17,550 bases of DNA from Myxococcales bacterium (GTDB lineage: Bacteria > Myxococcota > Polyangia > Fen-1088), in assembly GCA_003159055.1 (NCBI GenBank), contig PMLH01000319.1, positions 1 through 17,550 on the forward strand. The letters are read 5' to 3'. Made by a program: the position numbers and the translations under genes. Under the pieces are notes generated by a model. That model ran no database searches. It saw nothing but the letters and a program-made list of their open reading frames with translations, and was not told the origin of the DNA. Positions 5,942 to 13,441 of this stretch are shown here, one piece after another (position 1 is the stretch's first letter; each line of letters begins with the position of its first letter).

Positions 5942-8080
5942 TTACTCAAACTGCGCCATGCTGCATTCCACCAGCAGATAGACCGTGCGATAGAACGTGA
6001 GCAGCTCCTCGGCCGAGCCGAAGCGTTCCGACCAACCGCGCAAGGTCAAGTTCCCGTCGAGCAGGCCCAGCACCTCGCGCGGGGTTGGGCCCAGGCGGAA
6101 TCCTTCCGGGCTGATGCGCGGGTTGGGCATCGCGCGCGGATGGAAATCCAGCAGCGGCTCGAAGTGCAGGGCAAGGAAATCGTAGCTGAGCGCTACCACG
6201 CCTGCGCCTAAGATTTCGAAACTGCTAAGGCCGAGCGGAAAGGCTTCGGTGGGATTGCGCAGGCCGCGGAAGTAGGCGAATCCGCCCTCGCTCCAGGTGA
6301 AAAGCTCCATCACGCGCTCACGTACGTGCTGCGAAAGCAGCCGAAAAACGTCGAGCGGACGCATGAAGCCGAGCCCCACCAGCGACTCGCCGAACTTGCC
6401 GCCGAAGCGCGGCATCTCAGCCAGCGCGCGTTCCAGATCCGCCGAACGGAGGAATCCCCGCGTGACCAGGTACTCGCCAAAACGGTCGCCACTCATGTTG
6501 GAATTGACCGATTCCGGCGCGCCTCGCACGAGGTACACGTCCTTGATGTCCACGCCCTTGACGAAGCGGAGAAGGCCGGTGTCTGCAGCCACAGCCAGAT
6601 CCGCGATCGCACGCAGCGGGGAAATCAAGGAAAGCTCGCCGCTGTTGTCCGAAACCGCGCCCGGCATCGGCGGCGGAACCGCCAAGGATTCGGCGGCTTC
6701 CGGAGCGGCACCCGCGTCGATGCTGGCCATCTCCTGTGGCGTCTTGGCGCCTGGGCCAGGAAAAACCGGCAACCCGGCATTCTGCGTGACCGGTCGGCGA
6801 GCCGCTCCGGACGAACCACCAGTCCCCGATCCGCGCGGTCGAGCGATGGACGCACTGCTGGGGTCTGACTTCGCTCGCGCGAAGGATTGGGCGGAGGCGG
6901 GCGTTTCGTACTGGTCGAGCCCAACCAGCGAGATCGAACCCGCGAAGGCATCGTCGAGCGCGCTGCCAACCACGTTGGAGACGGGATCGCTTGCGGGCCC
7001 GCGTGCGGGAGCACGAAGCTCAGTGTCCGGCGTGGCCTTCACTCGGGGTGGAAGCGGCGGCGGCGTCGACGTGCCCGGTTGCGGCCGAATCTCCCATTTC
7101 CGGCTGTGCTCCTTGAGGCGATCAAGCGCGTCTGGACTGGAGTCGAACAGATCGGAAGCAAGCAGGCCGACGTCCGCCGGCCCAACCCGCATGCCGAACC
7201 TGAACTGCAAGTCCTCGAGCGCACTGCGGAACTCGGCGGCGCTTTGATAGCGCTGGTCCAAGTTCTTCGACAGCGACTTGCGTACGATGGCATCGAGGGG
7301 CTTCGGGACCTCCTGTCCGTACTTGTCCCAGCGTTCCAGTCGCCCGTCGCGCACCATGAGCAGAACGTCGAGGTCGTTGGGCGCGGTGAACAGGCGCTTG
7401 CCCATCAGCATTTCGGCCAGCACGATCCCGACTGCAAAAATGTCACTGCGCCCGTCGAGATCACCCCCGGTGACCTGCTCGGGCGACATATAGCCATACT
7501 TGCCCTTGAGCGTTCCGGCCTGCGTCTTCGATTCCCGCTCCTGCGCATGCGCGATACCAAAATCGCCCAGCTTGACGTCACCGCGGCGGGCGATGAACAC
7601 ATTCGACGGCGAGATGTCGCGATGGACGAGGTGCATGGGCTTGCCTTCGACATCCTTCGCGTTGTGCGCATAGTCGAGCGCATCGAGAACCTCCGACGCG
7701 ATGAACATGCAGATCGGAACCGGGACCTTGACGTGCCTTTGCGCGGCCGATCGAAGCAAGGCCAGCCCATCGAAGCCGTCCACGAATTCCAGCGCGATGA
7801 AATACTGCCCACCCTCTTCCCCGAAGTCCGTCACCTGCACGATCTTGGGGTGAATGAGCTGCGCAGTCAGTTTGGCTTCGTCGATGAACATCGAGACGAA
7901 GGTCTTGTCCGCTGCAAGGTTGGGCAGAATGCGCTTGATGACTAGCAGCTTCTCGAAGCCATGGGCCGAGATGATCTTCGCCCTGAAGACCTCTGCCATG
8001 CCCCCCGTCGCCAGACGCTGCACCAGGGTATAGCGCCCGAATTGCGAGGGAAACGTGGCCTCCTTTCCCTCCGCAGGCAT
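5942..8080 (-). CDS. Ser/Thr protein kinase with C-terminal DUF4388-like domain
   Basis: A 712-residue cytoplasmic protein with no membrane helix. The kinase domain spans about 16-290 with a glycine loop (LATGGMAEVF), K49, E68 in the C-helix, H153-R154-D155 with N160, the D173-F174-G175 magnesium site and MSPEQ at 198-202. It is expected to be active. The catalytic loop reads HRDISPSN, without the usual lysine, a form common in myxobacterial kinases. A Pro/Ala/Ser-rich linker (about 335-475) leads to a C-terminal region. This starts GELSLISPLRAIADLA, like DUF4388/PATAN modules, followed by FGEYLVTRGFLRSADLERAL, like the GspE/PilB N-terminal module. These modules are linked to signalling and gliding or pilus functions in the group. 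It is divergent from the PP2C phosphatase. Confidence 0.93.
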   Translation of the reverse strand: MPAEGKEATFPSQFGRYTLVQRLATGGMAEVFRAKIISAHGFEKLLVIKRILPNLAADKTFVSMFIDEAKLTAQLIHPKIVQVTDFGEEGGQYFIALEFVDGFDGLALLRSAAQRHVKVPVPICMFIASEVLDALDYAHNAKDVEGKPMHLVHRDISPSNVFIARRGDVKLGDFGIAHAQERESKTQAGTLKGKYGYMSPEQVTGGDLDGRSDIFAVGIVLAEMLMGKRLFTAPNDLDVLLMVRDGRLERWDKYGQEVPKPLDAIVRKSLSKNLDQRYQSAAEFRSALEDLQFRFGMRVGPADVGLLASDLFDSSPDALDRLKEHSRKWEIRPQPGTSTPPPLPPRVKATPDTELRAPARGPASDPVSNVVGSALDDAFAGSISLVGLDQYETPASAQSFARAKSDPSSASIARPRGSGTGGSSGAARRPVTQNAGLPVFPGPGAKTPQEMASIDAGAAPEAAESLAVPPPMPGAVSDNSGELSLISPLRAIADLAVAADTGLLRFVKGVDIKDVYLVRGAPESVNSNMSGDRFGEYLVTRGFLRSADLERALAEMPRFGGKFGESLVGLGFMRPLDVFRLLSQHVRERVMELFTWSEGGFAYFRGLRNPTEAFPLGLSSFEILGAGVVALSYDFLALHFEPLLDFHPRAMPNPRISPEGFRLGPTPREVLGLLDGNLTLRGWSERFGSAEELLTFYRTVYLLVECSMAQFE

Positions 8081-8089
8081 TAGATGCCT
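8075..8089. repeat. Perfect inverted repeat over the kinase start codon
   Basis: AGGCAT, TAG, ATGCCT: two 6-base arms with a 3-base spacer. The kinase ATG (8078-8080) is within one arm, and the putative -10 is adjacent. It could be an operator or a small hairpin at the mRNA 5' end. Confidence 0.4.
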
Positions 8090-8098
8090 ATTGTATCA
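8090..8098 (-). promoter_or_regulatory. Putative extended -10 promoter of the kinase gene
   Basis: Minus strand reads TGATACAAT, an extended -10 (TGn plus TACAAT, 5 of 6). The hexamer ends 9 bases before the ATG. No good -35 is found at 16-18 bases, which an extended -10 can tolerate. Confidence 0.45.
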
Positions 8099-8168
8099 CG
8101 CTTGGTGGTCAAAAGTACCTCGCTCCCTGTCGGGGTCCCGGATTTCGTAGTACCATGAATTGAATCGC

Positions 8169-8924
8169 ATGCGAACTCTCTCGTTTGGGAAGTCGGATGT
8201 GGGCCGGCGGCGGCCACACAACGAGGACAGCTTGCTCTTCGATGATGAGCTTTCCCTCTACATCGTAGCAGACGGCGTGGGTGGAAATGCCAAGGGCGAA
8301 GTTGCGAGCGCGGAGTCGGTCGAGCTGGTCCATTCTTGGGTGAAGCGCTGGCGCAAGACCTTGAATGCGCACGTGGCGGACCCCAGCGCAGAGAATTCCG
8401 GCTTGGTTCGTCGGCTGCTCGAAAACGCGGTTCAGTCGGCCTGCTACATGGTGTTCGGCATGGGTCAGCAGGACCCGCGCCAGCGGGGCATGTCGAGCAC
8501 CCTGTCCTCGCTGCTCATCAGCGCCGGAACCGCGTTTATCGCCCAGGTCGGCGACAGCCGTGTGTATCTCACCCGCGGCGGAAAGACCTCGCAGCTCACC
8601 GAGGATCACACCTTGGTCAATTTTCGCCTCAAGCTCGGCCTCATCACTGCCGAAGAGGCGGCCAATTCTCCTGGCAAGAACGTCATCACGCGTGCGGTGG
8701 GGCACCAGGACTACGTGGAAGTCGACACCTTCGACCTGGAAATCGAAATCGGCGATCGCTTCATGCTTTGCTCGGATGGCCTGCACGGGTATCTGCTCGA
8801 AGGCGAGCTCGATGCCTTGCTCACGGGCGACCGCGAAGCCGCGACCAATCGCCTCGTCGAGCTCGCCAATGAACGCGGCGGTCGTGACAACATCACCGTG
8901 GTGATCTGCGACGTCGAGAAGTAG
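8169..8924 (+). CDS. PP2C-family Ser/Thr protein phosphatase
   Basis: A 251-residue protein that is a single PP2C domain. It shows, in order, DVGRRRPHNEDSLL, the metal site VADGVGGNAKGEVAS, GMSSTLSSLL, AQVGDSRVYL, CSDGLHGYL and GGRDNITVVICDV. All the conserved metal-binding aspartates of the family are present. The reaction is Mg/Mn-dependent removal of phosphate from Ser/Thr, typically opposing a Hanks-type kinase, and the divergent kinase next door is the obvious candidate partner. It has no transmembrane helix, so it is cytosolic. ATG 8169 is chosen; an in-frame TTG at 8160 would add three residues. A weak TACCAT (8151-8156) lies 12 bases upstream of the ATG. Confidence 0.94.
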   Translation: MRTLSFGKSDVGRRRPHNEDSLLFDDELSLYIVADGVGGNAKGEVASAESVELVHSWVKRWRKTLNAHVADPSAENSGLVRRLLENAVQSACYMVFGMGQQDPRQRGMSSTLSSLLISAGTAFIAQVGDSRVYLTRGGKTSQLTEDHTLVNFRLKLGLITAEEAANSPGKNVITRAVGHQDYVEVDTFDLEIEIGDRFMLCSDGLHGYLLEGELDALLTGDREAATNRLVELANERGGRDNITVVICDVEK

Positions 8925-8933
8925 CCCTTACGG

Positions 8934-9019
8934 CCGGTTGCCGGCGGCCGGCGGCCGATGGCCGGATCCGGTTCCGTGGCCGGCTACCGGTTCCGGCTTC
9001 GGCTACCGGTTCCGGCGTC
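8934..9019. repeat. CCGG-core repeat cluster with a 19-bp tandem duplication
   Basis: Ten CCGG tetramers occur in 82 bases (8934-9015), spaced mostly by 2-3 bases. Within it, 8982-9000 and 9001-9019 are a tandem 19-base duplication differing at one base (GGCTACCGGTTCCGGC plus T/G then TC). It fills the gap between the convergent phosphatase and ferritin-like genes. Many CCGG units are self-complementary, so it can fold into GC-rich stems and may serve as a terminator. Confidence 0.75.
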
Positions 9020-9020
9020 G

Positions 9021-9683
9021 CTATTTGCGGGTGCCACGGCCGAACGCGCGCCGGAGCGCCCCAGGCTCGAAGATTTCGCCCAGAAGCTCGACGGTCTTGT
9101 AGATGGCCCGGCGCGCACGCGCCTGGCTGTCCTCGGCGGTGGTAAGGAAGACCAGCTTGTCCCGACCTTGGTCCACGCGGCGCCGCTCGTCGGGCAGCAG
9201 ATCGGAACGAATCAGGGTCGCAGTGTCCGCGTCGCCCTTCGCTTCGCAGACCGAAAGCAAGGCTTCAAGCCGCGCGACGGCGGCGCCTCCCAACGTCAAA
9301 AGGCCCGCTGCCGCGCGCTCCTCGCTGGTTTGCATGGATCGCAAGAATGCGAACAGCTTGGAATAGCCGCCCTGACGTGGATCGTAGGATCCCGGCGCAA
9401 GGCCGAGCGCAGAAAGTCGGTCCTGCAATTGATGGAACTGACGGGCGTACGCACCGCATTGGGTGCCAAGCAGGATTTTCATCTCCAGCGATTCGCTGTC
9501 GACGATCCAGATGGCCGCGGCCTCAAGTGATTCGATGGCAAGCTTCGACTCCAGCCGCAGCATGTCCGCTAGGGTGGCGCCATCGGCCGCCAAGGCGGGC
9601 AGATAGCCAGATGCCAAGAGCCCACGAAACGATTCTTGGTTCTTGAATTCTATGTCGGCAACAAACGTATCGGAGGTGACCAT
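9021..9683 (-). CDS. Hypothetical protein, probably a degenerate ferritin-like helical bundle
   Basis: A 220-residue, mostly alpha-helical, soluble protein with no signal peptide. I do not recognise a named family. The layout resembles ferritin-like oxidoreductase/DUF455-type bundles: a helix with E45, E51 and E54; a helix reading MKILLGTQCGAYARQFHQLQDRL (about 68-90) where the family usually has a histidine-bearing helix; and LLPDERRRVDQG (162-172) in the place of the usual DExxHVxxG motif. The expected metal-ligand histidine of that last motif is arginine, so a working di-iron site is doubtful. It may be a structural or regulatory relative. ATG 9683 has AAGGA 12 bases upstream. It is divergent from the S55-domain gene and convergent with the phosphatase. 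Confidence 0.75.
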   Translation of the reverse strand: MVTSDTFVADIEFKNQESFRGLLASGYLPALAADGATLADMLRLESKLAIESLEAAAIWIVDSESLEMKILLGTQCGAYARQFHQLQDRLSALGLAPGSYDPRQGGYSKLFAFLRSMQTSEERAAAGLLTLGGAAVARLEALLSVCEAKGDADTATLIRSDLLPDERRRVDQGRDKLVFLTTAEDSQARARRAIYKTVELLGEIFEPGALRRAFGRGTRK

Positions 9684-9752
9684 GGGCCGGTGGGATCCTT
9701 GTACCCAGCCGGGCCGTCGTCAAGGGCAAGCTGCTTCCGATGACGCTACGGT

Positions 9753-9781
9753 TTGACAGATCACGCGTGGGTTCCTACGCT
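9753..9781 (+). promoter_or_regulatory. Putative promoter of the S55-domain gene
   Basis: A perfect TTGACA (9753-9758), 17-base spacer, TACGCT (9776-9781). The in-frame TTG at 9781 overlaps the -10. A transcript would begin at about 9788-9790, right at GTG 9790, which decides the start in favour of that GTG. Confidence 0.45.
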
Positions 9782-9789
9782 TGGCCACC

Positions 9790-11535
9790 GTGAAACCGAG
9801 GTCGTGCAGTTCGTGGTTGGCGCTCGGCGTACTAGCGCTGCTGGCGCCCACGGGCGCGATGGCACAGGGCCTGGGCGTTGCGGCGCCGATCCTGCCCCTC
9901 GCCCAAGTGCGGCCTGGTATGGTCGGCGAGGCGCGCACGGTATTTCAGGGTACCGCACCGGAATCGTTCAAGTTGCGCGTGGTGTCCATCCTGCGCAACT
10001 TCCTGCCCAAGCAGGACATTATCCTGGTGCGTGCTGACGATCCACAGCTGGAATCCTCGGGCATTGCGGCGGGAATGAGCGGCAGCCCGGTCTACGTCGA
10101 CGGCAAACTGATGGGCGCCATCGCCTACGGGTGGTCGTTCGCGAAAGAACCTTTGGCGGGGGTGACGCCCATCGAAGCCATGTTGGCGGAACGGGACCGT
10201 CCGGATCGGCCGGAGGATCCATACCAGGCGGGCGCCAAACTGCCCATGCCAGAGCCGAACGCCGAATCATCGCCCCGCTTGCAACCCGTCGCGATACCCC
10301 TCTCCGTGTCGGGTGCTTCCGATGCATCGCTCGCCTACCTCGACGAGGAGTTGCGAGGCTTTGGTCTTCATCCAGTGCGCGCTGGGGGCAGCGGAAGAAA
10401 AACCGACGCCAAAATCGTTCCGTCGCCGGTTCCAGGATCGGCCGTGGGGGTCGCACTTGTCCAGGGCGACATGTCGACGACCGCCATGGGCACCCTGACC
10501 TATGTCGACGGAAAACAGGTGTTCGCGTTCGGTCACCCGATGTTCGGAATCGGGGCCGTGAAGCTGCCCATGGTGCTCGGGGAAATCCACGCCATCATTC
10601 CCAGCCTCTCGTCGTCGCTCAAGGTGTCGTCACCCATTGCCGAAATTGGCACCATCACGGACGACGGCAAGAATGGCGTGGTGGGTGTGCTCGGCGAACT
10701 GGCTAGCAAGGTGCCGGTCGAGGTTCGCGTGACCAGCCAGGGCAAGGACAAGGCGCCCTTCTCGGTTGAGATCGCGCGTCATCGTAGACTTCTGCCCCTG
10801 CTTTCCACCATGGCGATTTCGACCGCGCTGTCCGAGACCATCCCCGACGTGACCGACATGGTGGCGGACGTGACCACGCGGCTATGGGTGCGCGGTTTCG
10901 CTCCCGTCGAGCTCGCTGACCAGGTCTTTTCCAATGAGACCCTCGCGCCGCGCGTGCTGGCGATGTCGCACGGGATGCGCGCGCTCACCGACCTCGTCGG
11001 CAATCCCTTCGCGCCTGCCATCGTCGAGAAGATCGAAGTCGTAGCGCGGGTGGAATTTCGCACCGGCACTGCCGACATCGTGGCCCTGGCTTCGTCGCGG
11101 GAAAAGGTGCGAGCCGGCGCCGAGTTGCCGTTGCAGGTGACCTTGCGGCCCTATGGCGGGCCCGAAGTCGTGGAAACCGTGGCCATCGAGATTCCGCGCT
11201 CTCTCGCCGGCAAGGCGGTGAAGATCGAAGTGGCGGCAGGGGCCCAGGTGAAACCGGAAATGCCGCGCGCCGAAGACCTGGCGGGATTCGTCCAGAACCT
11301 GCGCAGTTACTTTCCGGCAACCACCTTGGTCGTCAGCCTTGCGACCAAGGATGACGGCGCCTCGGTGCACGGAAGGCTGCTCCGCAATCTGCCGCCTTCC
11401 GCGCTGGATACCTTGCGACCTGCCAGCCAGTCGCGACGGGCAGAAGCAGTGCACATGGTCAGACAAATCCCTTTCCCCGGGTCGCGGATTCTGGCGGGCC
11501 AGAAGGAGATCACCATCCAAGTGCTTCCGCACTGA
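9790..11535 (+). CDS. Exported SpoIVB-type peptidase S55 domain protein
   Basis: A 581-residue protein from GTG 9790 (a TTG at 9781 adds three residues). A signal peptide (KPRSCSSWLALGVLALL..., cleavage after TGAMA) sends it to the periplasm or beyond. After the signal comes VRPGMVGEARTVFQG, then GIAAGMSGSPVYVDGKLMGAIAYG, the S55 motif in which GMSGSP holds the nucleophile serine. Further on are GVALVQGD and GTLTYVDGKQVFAFGHPMFGIG with a conserved FGHP, then an all-beta C-terminal half. SpoIVB is a signalling serine protease of Bacillus sporulation; this distant relative has no PDZ domain that I can see. Whether it cleaves anything is unknown. It stands alone on its strand, between divergent and convergent neighbours. 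Confidence 0.85.
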   Translation: MKPRSCSSWLALGVLALLAPTGAMAQGLGVAAPILPLAQVRPGMVGEARTVFQGTAPESFKLRVVSILRNFLPKQDIILVRADDPQLESSGIAAGMSGSPVYVDGKLMGAIAYGWSFAKEPLAGVTPIEAMLAERDRPDRPEDPYQAGAKLPMPEPNAESSPRLQPVAIPLSVSGASDASLAYLDEELRGFGLHPVRAGGSGRKTDAKIVPSPVPGSAVGVALVQGDMSTTAMGTLTYVDGKQVFAFGHPMFGIGAVKLPMVLGEIHAIIPSLSSSLKVSSPIAEIGTITDDGKNGVVGVLGELASKVPVEVRVTSQGKDKAPFSVEIARHRRLLPLLSTMAISTALSETIPDVTDMVADVTTRLWVRGFAPVELADQVFSNETLAPRVLAMSHGMRALTDLVGNPFAPAIVEKIEVVARVEFRTGTADIVALASSREKVRAGAELPLQVTLRPYGGPEVVETVAIEIPRSLAGKAVKIEVAAGAQVKPEMPRAEDLAGFVQNLRSYFPATTLVVSLATKDDGASVHGRLLRNLPPSALDTLRPASQSRRAEAVHMVRQIPFPGSRILAGQKEITIQVLPH

Positions 11536-11570
11536 TCCCTGCTGGCATGTCCGACGTGCGAGGGAGGGAT
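11535..11570. terminator. Composite hairpin between convergent genes
   Basis: Outer stem ATCCCT (11535-11540) / AGGGAT (11565-11570) encloses GCATGT, loop CCG, ACGTGC (11545-11559), which pair fully with one G-U. It lies directly after the S55 gene stop and before the sspB stop. There is no U-run, so terminator function is tentative. Confidence 0.35.
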
Positions 11571-11594
11571 GAAGATCCTTGCAGTGATTAGTGC

Positions 11595-12116
11595 CTACTT
11601 GACCACGCGCAGCTGGGGCCGACGGCGCCGGGAGTGCAGGTGGATCGGCACGTCGGTTGCTGCGAACGCCTCTTCGGGGGGCACCGCCCGCAGCCACGGT
11701 TCTTCGTCTCGGATGGAATAGCCGCCGGATTTCCGAGACTTCTGCCCGACCTCCAATTCCACCATTCCCGTATCGATCGGTGTGGCGACCGCGACATCGG
11801 CGGGAATGTCCTCGGCGTACAGAACCCCGCAACCATTGGTGCAGGTTACGGCGTACACCGCAGACCAGGGCACATAGGTACGGTGAGGAATGCGCGAGAA
11901 CGAAAGGGTTGCGCTGATGCCAGCGTCGGTGACTTCGAGATCGGTGATCGGGATCGGCATGCTCCGGCCGTATTGAAGCACCAGGTGCGCGTGCGACGAG
12001 AACGGCGCCGGTACAACTACGCCGGGACTTCGAGCATCAAAATGCAGCGAAGCCCAGCCCGCTCGAAGCAGTGCAAGGAAGGCGTCTCGTTTTGACGGTC
12101 GTTCGCTATCGTCCAT
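11595..12116 (-). CDS. sspB: SspB, ClpXP proteolysis adaptor
   Basis: A 173-residue protein. The body (about 25-105) matches the SspB substrate-binding fold: LHFDARSPGVVVP, HLVLQYG, PIPITDLEVTDAGISATLSF, YVPWSAVYAV and a later EDIP. It is followed by a linker and the C-terminal peptide RRRPQLRVVK. The last five residues, LRVVK, equal the ClpX-binding (XB) tail of E. coli SspB, which is strong evidence for a working adaptor. SspB binds ssrA-tagged stalled-translation products and delivers them to ClpXP. ATG 12116 begins MDDSERPSKR; the frame is open to a TTG at 12191 but that extension looks unlike the family. No clear leaderless promoter is seen here. A TACAAC lies about 45 bases upstream. 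Confidence 0.9.
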   Translation of the reverse strand: MDDSERPSKRDAFLALLRAGWASLHFDARSPGVVVPAPFSSHAHLVLQYGRSMPIPITDLEVTDAGISATLSFSRIPHRTYVPWSAVYAVTCTNGCGVLYAEDIPADVAVATPIDTGMVELEVGQKSRKSGGYSIRDEEPWLRAVPPEEAFAATDVPIHLHSRRRRPQLRVVK

Positions 12117-12322
12117 TGCTCGGCCCCAACCAAACAGGCATTTTCCAGTGTCCCTTGTTGTACCCTTAGCTCCGAAGGCTTGCCAGACCAACTTGCTTCA
12201 CCCCGTGCGGTGCAATGCGGCGTCCGGTGTAACTTGCGCAAATTCGCCTGGACTTAGGCCGGTCTGGACGACATGCGGCAGGTGCGGAGGCAAGAACTCC
12301 GGACGAGAGGGCCTTGAGTCTA

Positions 12323-12328
12323 TATAAT
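12323..12328 (+). promoter_or_regulatory. Consensus -10 box (TATAAT) of the QW-protein/bioB operon
   Basis: An exact TATAAT in otherwise GC-rich DNA. No -35 is recognisable. Transcription would start near 12335. It is 21 bases before ATG 12350, and exactly 9 bases before an in-frame TTG at 12338. Confidence 0.45.
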
Positions 12329-12349
12329 GCGTCTATCTTGGCAGCCGAC

Positions 12350-13432
12350 ATGAATCGCCCGAATTTGTTCGCTCCCTCGCCGCCTTCTCCGGCCCAACCT
12401 CCACCGCGAGCCCTGTCTGGTTGGCGCGCCCGCCTCGCGAGCGATCCGATCCCGCGCCTTCTGCGCGAAGGCACGCCCAGTGTCCTCGCCCGCGTGCGTC
12501 GGGATCTCATCGACGACAGCGAAGCCCCGAGCGCAGACGAGATTGCGGGTTACCCGGAGGTCAAGGCCCTGCTTCGCAAGATCGAAAAGGATGGCAGCTA
12601 TGCGCCGAAAGCCCCCGACAAGGAGCTTGGTGGCCCGGAGTTTTCCAAGTGTCTCGCCACCCTTCGGGCCTTGGATCGCTTGGCCGACCTAGGCTTGCGT
12701 GTCGAGGGTGACAGCAAGGTGGCCGATCAACTCGGCAAGATCGCCGAGTTCATCCTTGGTTCGCAAGAAGGCGACGGCGGGATTGGCGACCTGGCCCTCG
12801 GTGAAAGCACGAAAGGGCGCGGCCCTGTCGTCGCCCTGCACTTCCACGGCTGGGCGCTGTCGGCGCTGTGCCGAGCCGGTTTCGAAAGCGACGAACGGGT
12901 CGAAAAGGGATTTCGTTTCCTGCTTTCCTTGCGCCAAGACGACGGCGGCTGGGCCTGGCGAGGTGTACGCACCGATTCCGCCGCACGTCCGTCGAGCCAC
13001 CTCATCACCGGCTTGGTGTTGCGCGCATTTGCCTCGTCGAAAGAACGACGTACCTCGCGCGAGGCTCGTCGCGCCGCCGAGCTCCTGGCCACGCGATTTC
13101 TGCAACCCGATCGTTACGAAGATCGCAAAGCCCCGGCGTACTGGGAAATGCTGAGTGAACCGCGCTTTTATACCGACGTTCTCGACGCGCTCGACACCAT
13201 CACCAGCATCGGGCTCGGCAAAGAAAACTCGGGCGTGCGCACGGCTGAGGCATACTTGCGCTCGCGCCAGTCGAAGGACGGCTTGTGGTATCCAGGCGTG
13301 CCGGTCAAGGGTGAAAGCGCCCTGTCCCGCTCGCCAGCCAAGCCGAGCGCCAAGACGAAAGACGCGAAAGACGTGGCCGAGGCGATTGGACTGACGTTGC
13401 GCGTGCTGGTCGTGCTCAGAAAAATAAACTAA
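12350..13432 (+). CDS. QW-repeat protein with prenyltransferase/squalene-cyclase-like alpha/alpha toroid fold
   Basis: A 360-residue soluble protein with no signal peptide. After a Pro-rich N-terminus it has helical repeats, each ending in a QW-like motif: GSQEGDGGIGD (about 137-147), LRQDDGGWAWRG (194-205) and RSRQSKDGLWYPG (304-316). These motifs mark the alpha/alpha barrel of terpene cyclases and protein prenyltransferases. The DXDD acid motif of squalene-hopene cyclase is absent, so cyclase activity is not supported. Length is about half that of a full cyclase. The biochemical role is unknown. The start is ATG 12350; a TTG at 12338 is possible. bioB begins 9 bases downstream, so the two are almost certainly co-transcribed. 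Confidence 0.82.
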   Translation: MNRPNLFAPSPPSPAQPPPRALSGWRARLASDPIPRLLREGTPSVLARVRRDLIDDSEAPSADEIAGYPEVKALLRKIEKDGSYAPKAPDKELGGPEFSKCLATLRALDRLADLGLRVEGDSKVADQLGKIAEFILGSQEGDGGIGDLALGESTKGRGPVVALHFHGWALSALCRAGFESDERVEKGFRFLLSLRQDDGGWAWRGVRTDSAARPSSHLITGLVLRAFASSKERRTSREARRAAELLATRFLQPDRYEDRKAPAYWEMLSEPRFYTDVLDALDTITSIGLGKENSGVRTAEAYLRSRQSKDGLWYPGVPVKGESALSRSPAKPSAKTKDAKDVAEAIGLTLRVLVVLRKIN

Positions 13433-13441
13433 TACAAGGCC

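Noticed and set aside
6887..7945. A 352-codon plus-strand open frame inside the kinase region
   Set aside because: It is antisense to the kinase catalytic domain, where all catalytic motifs are intact.
8101..8125. Minus-strand TTGACC as a -35 for the kinase
   Set aside because: It is only 11 bases from the TACAAT box, too close for a sigma70 promoter.
8934..9019. Possible CRISPR-like array
   Set aside because: Spacers are 2-3 bases and the repeats are CCGG cores only, with no cas gene nearby.
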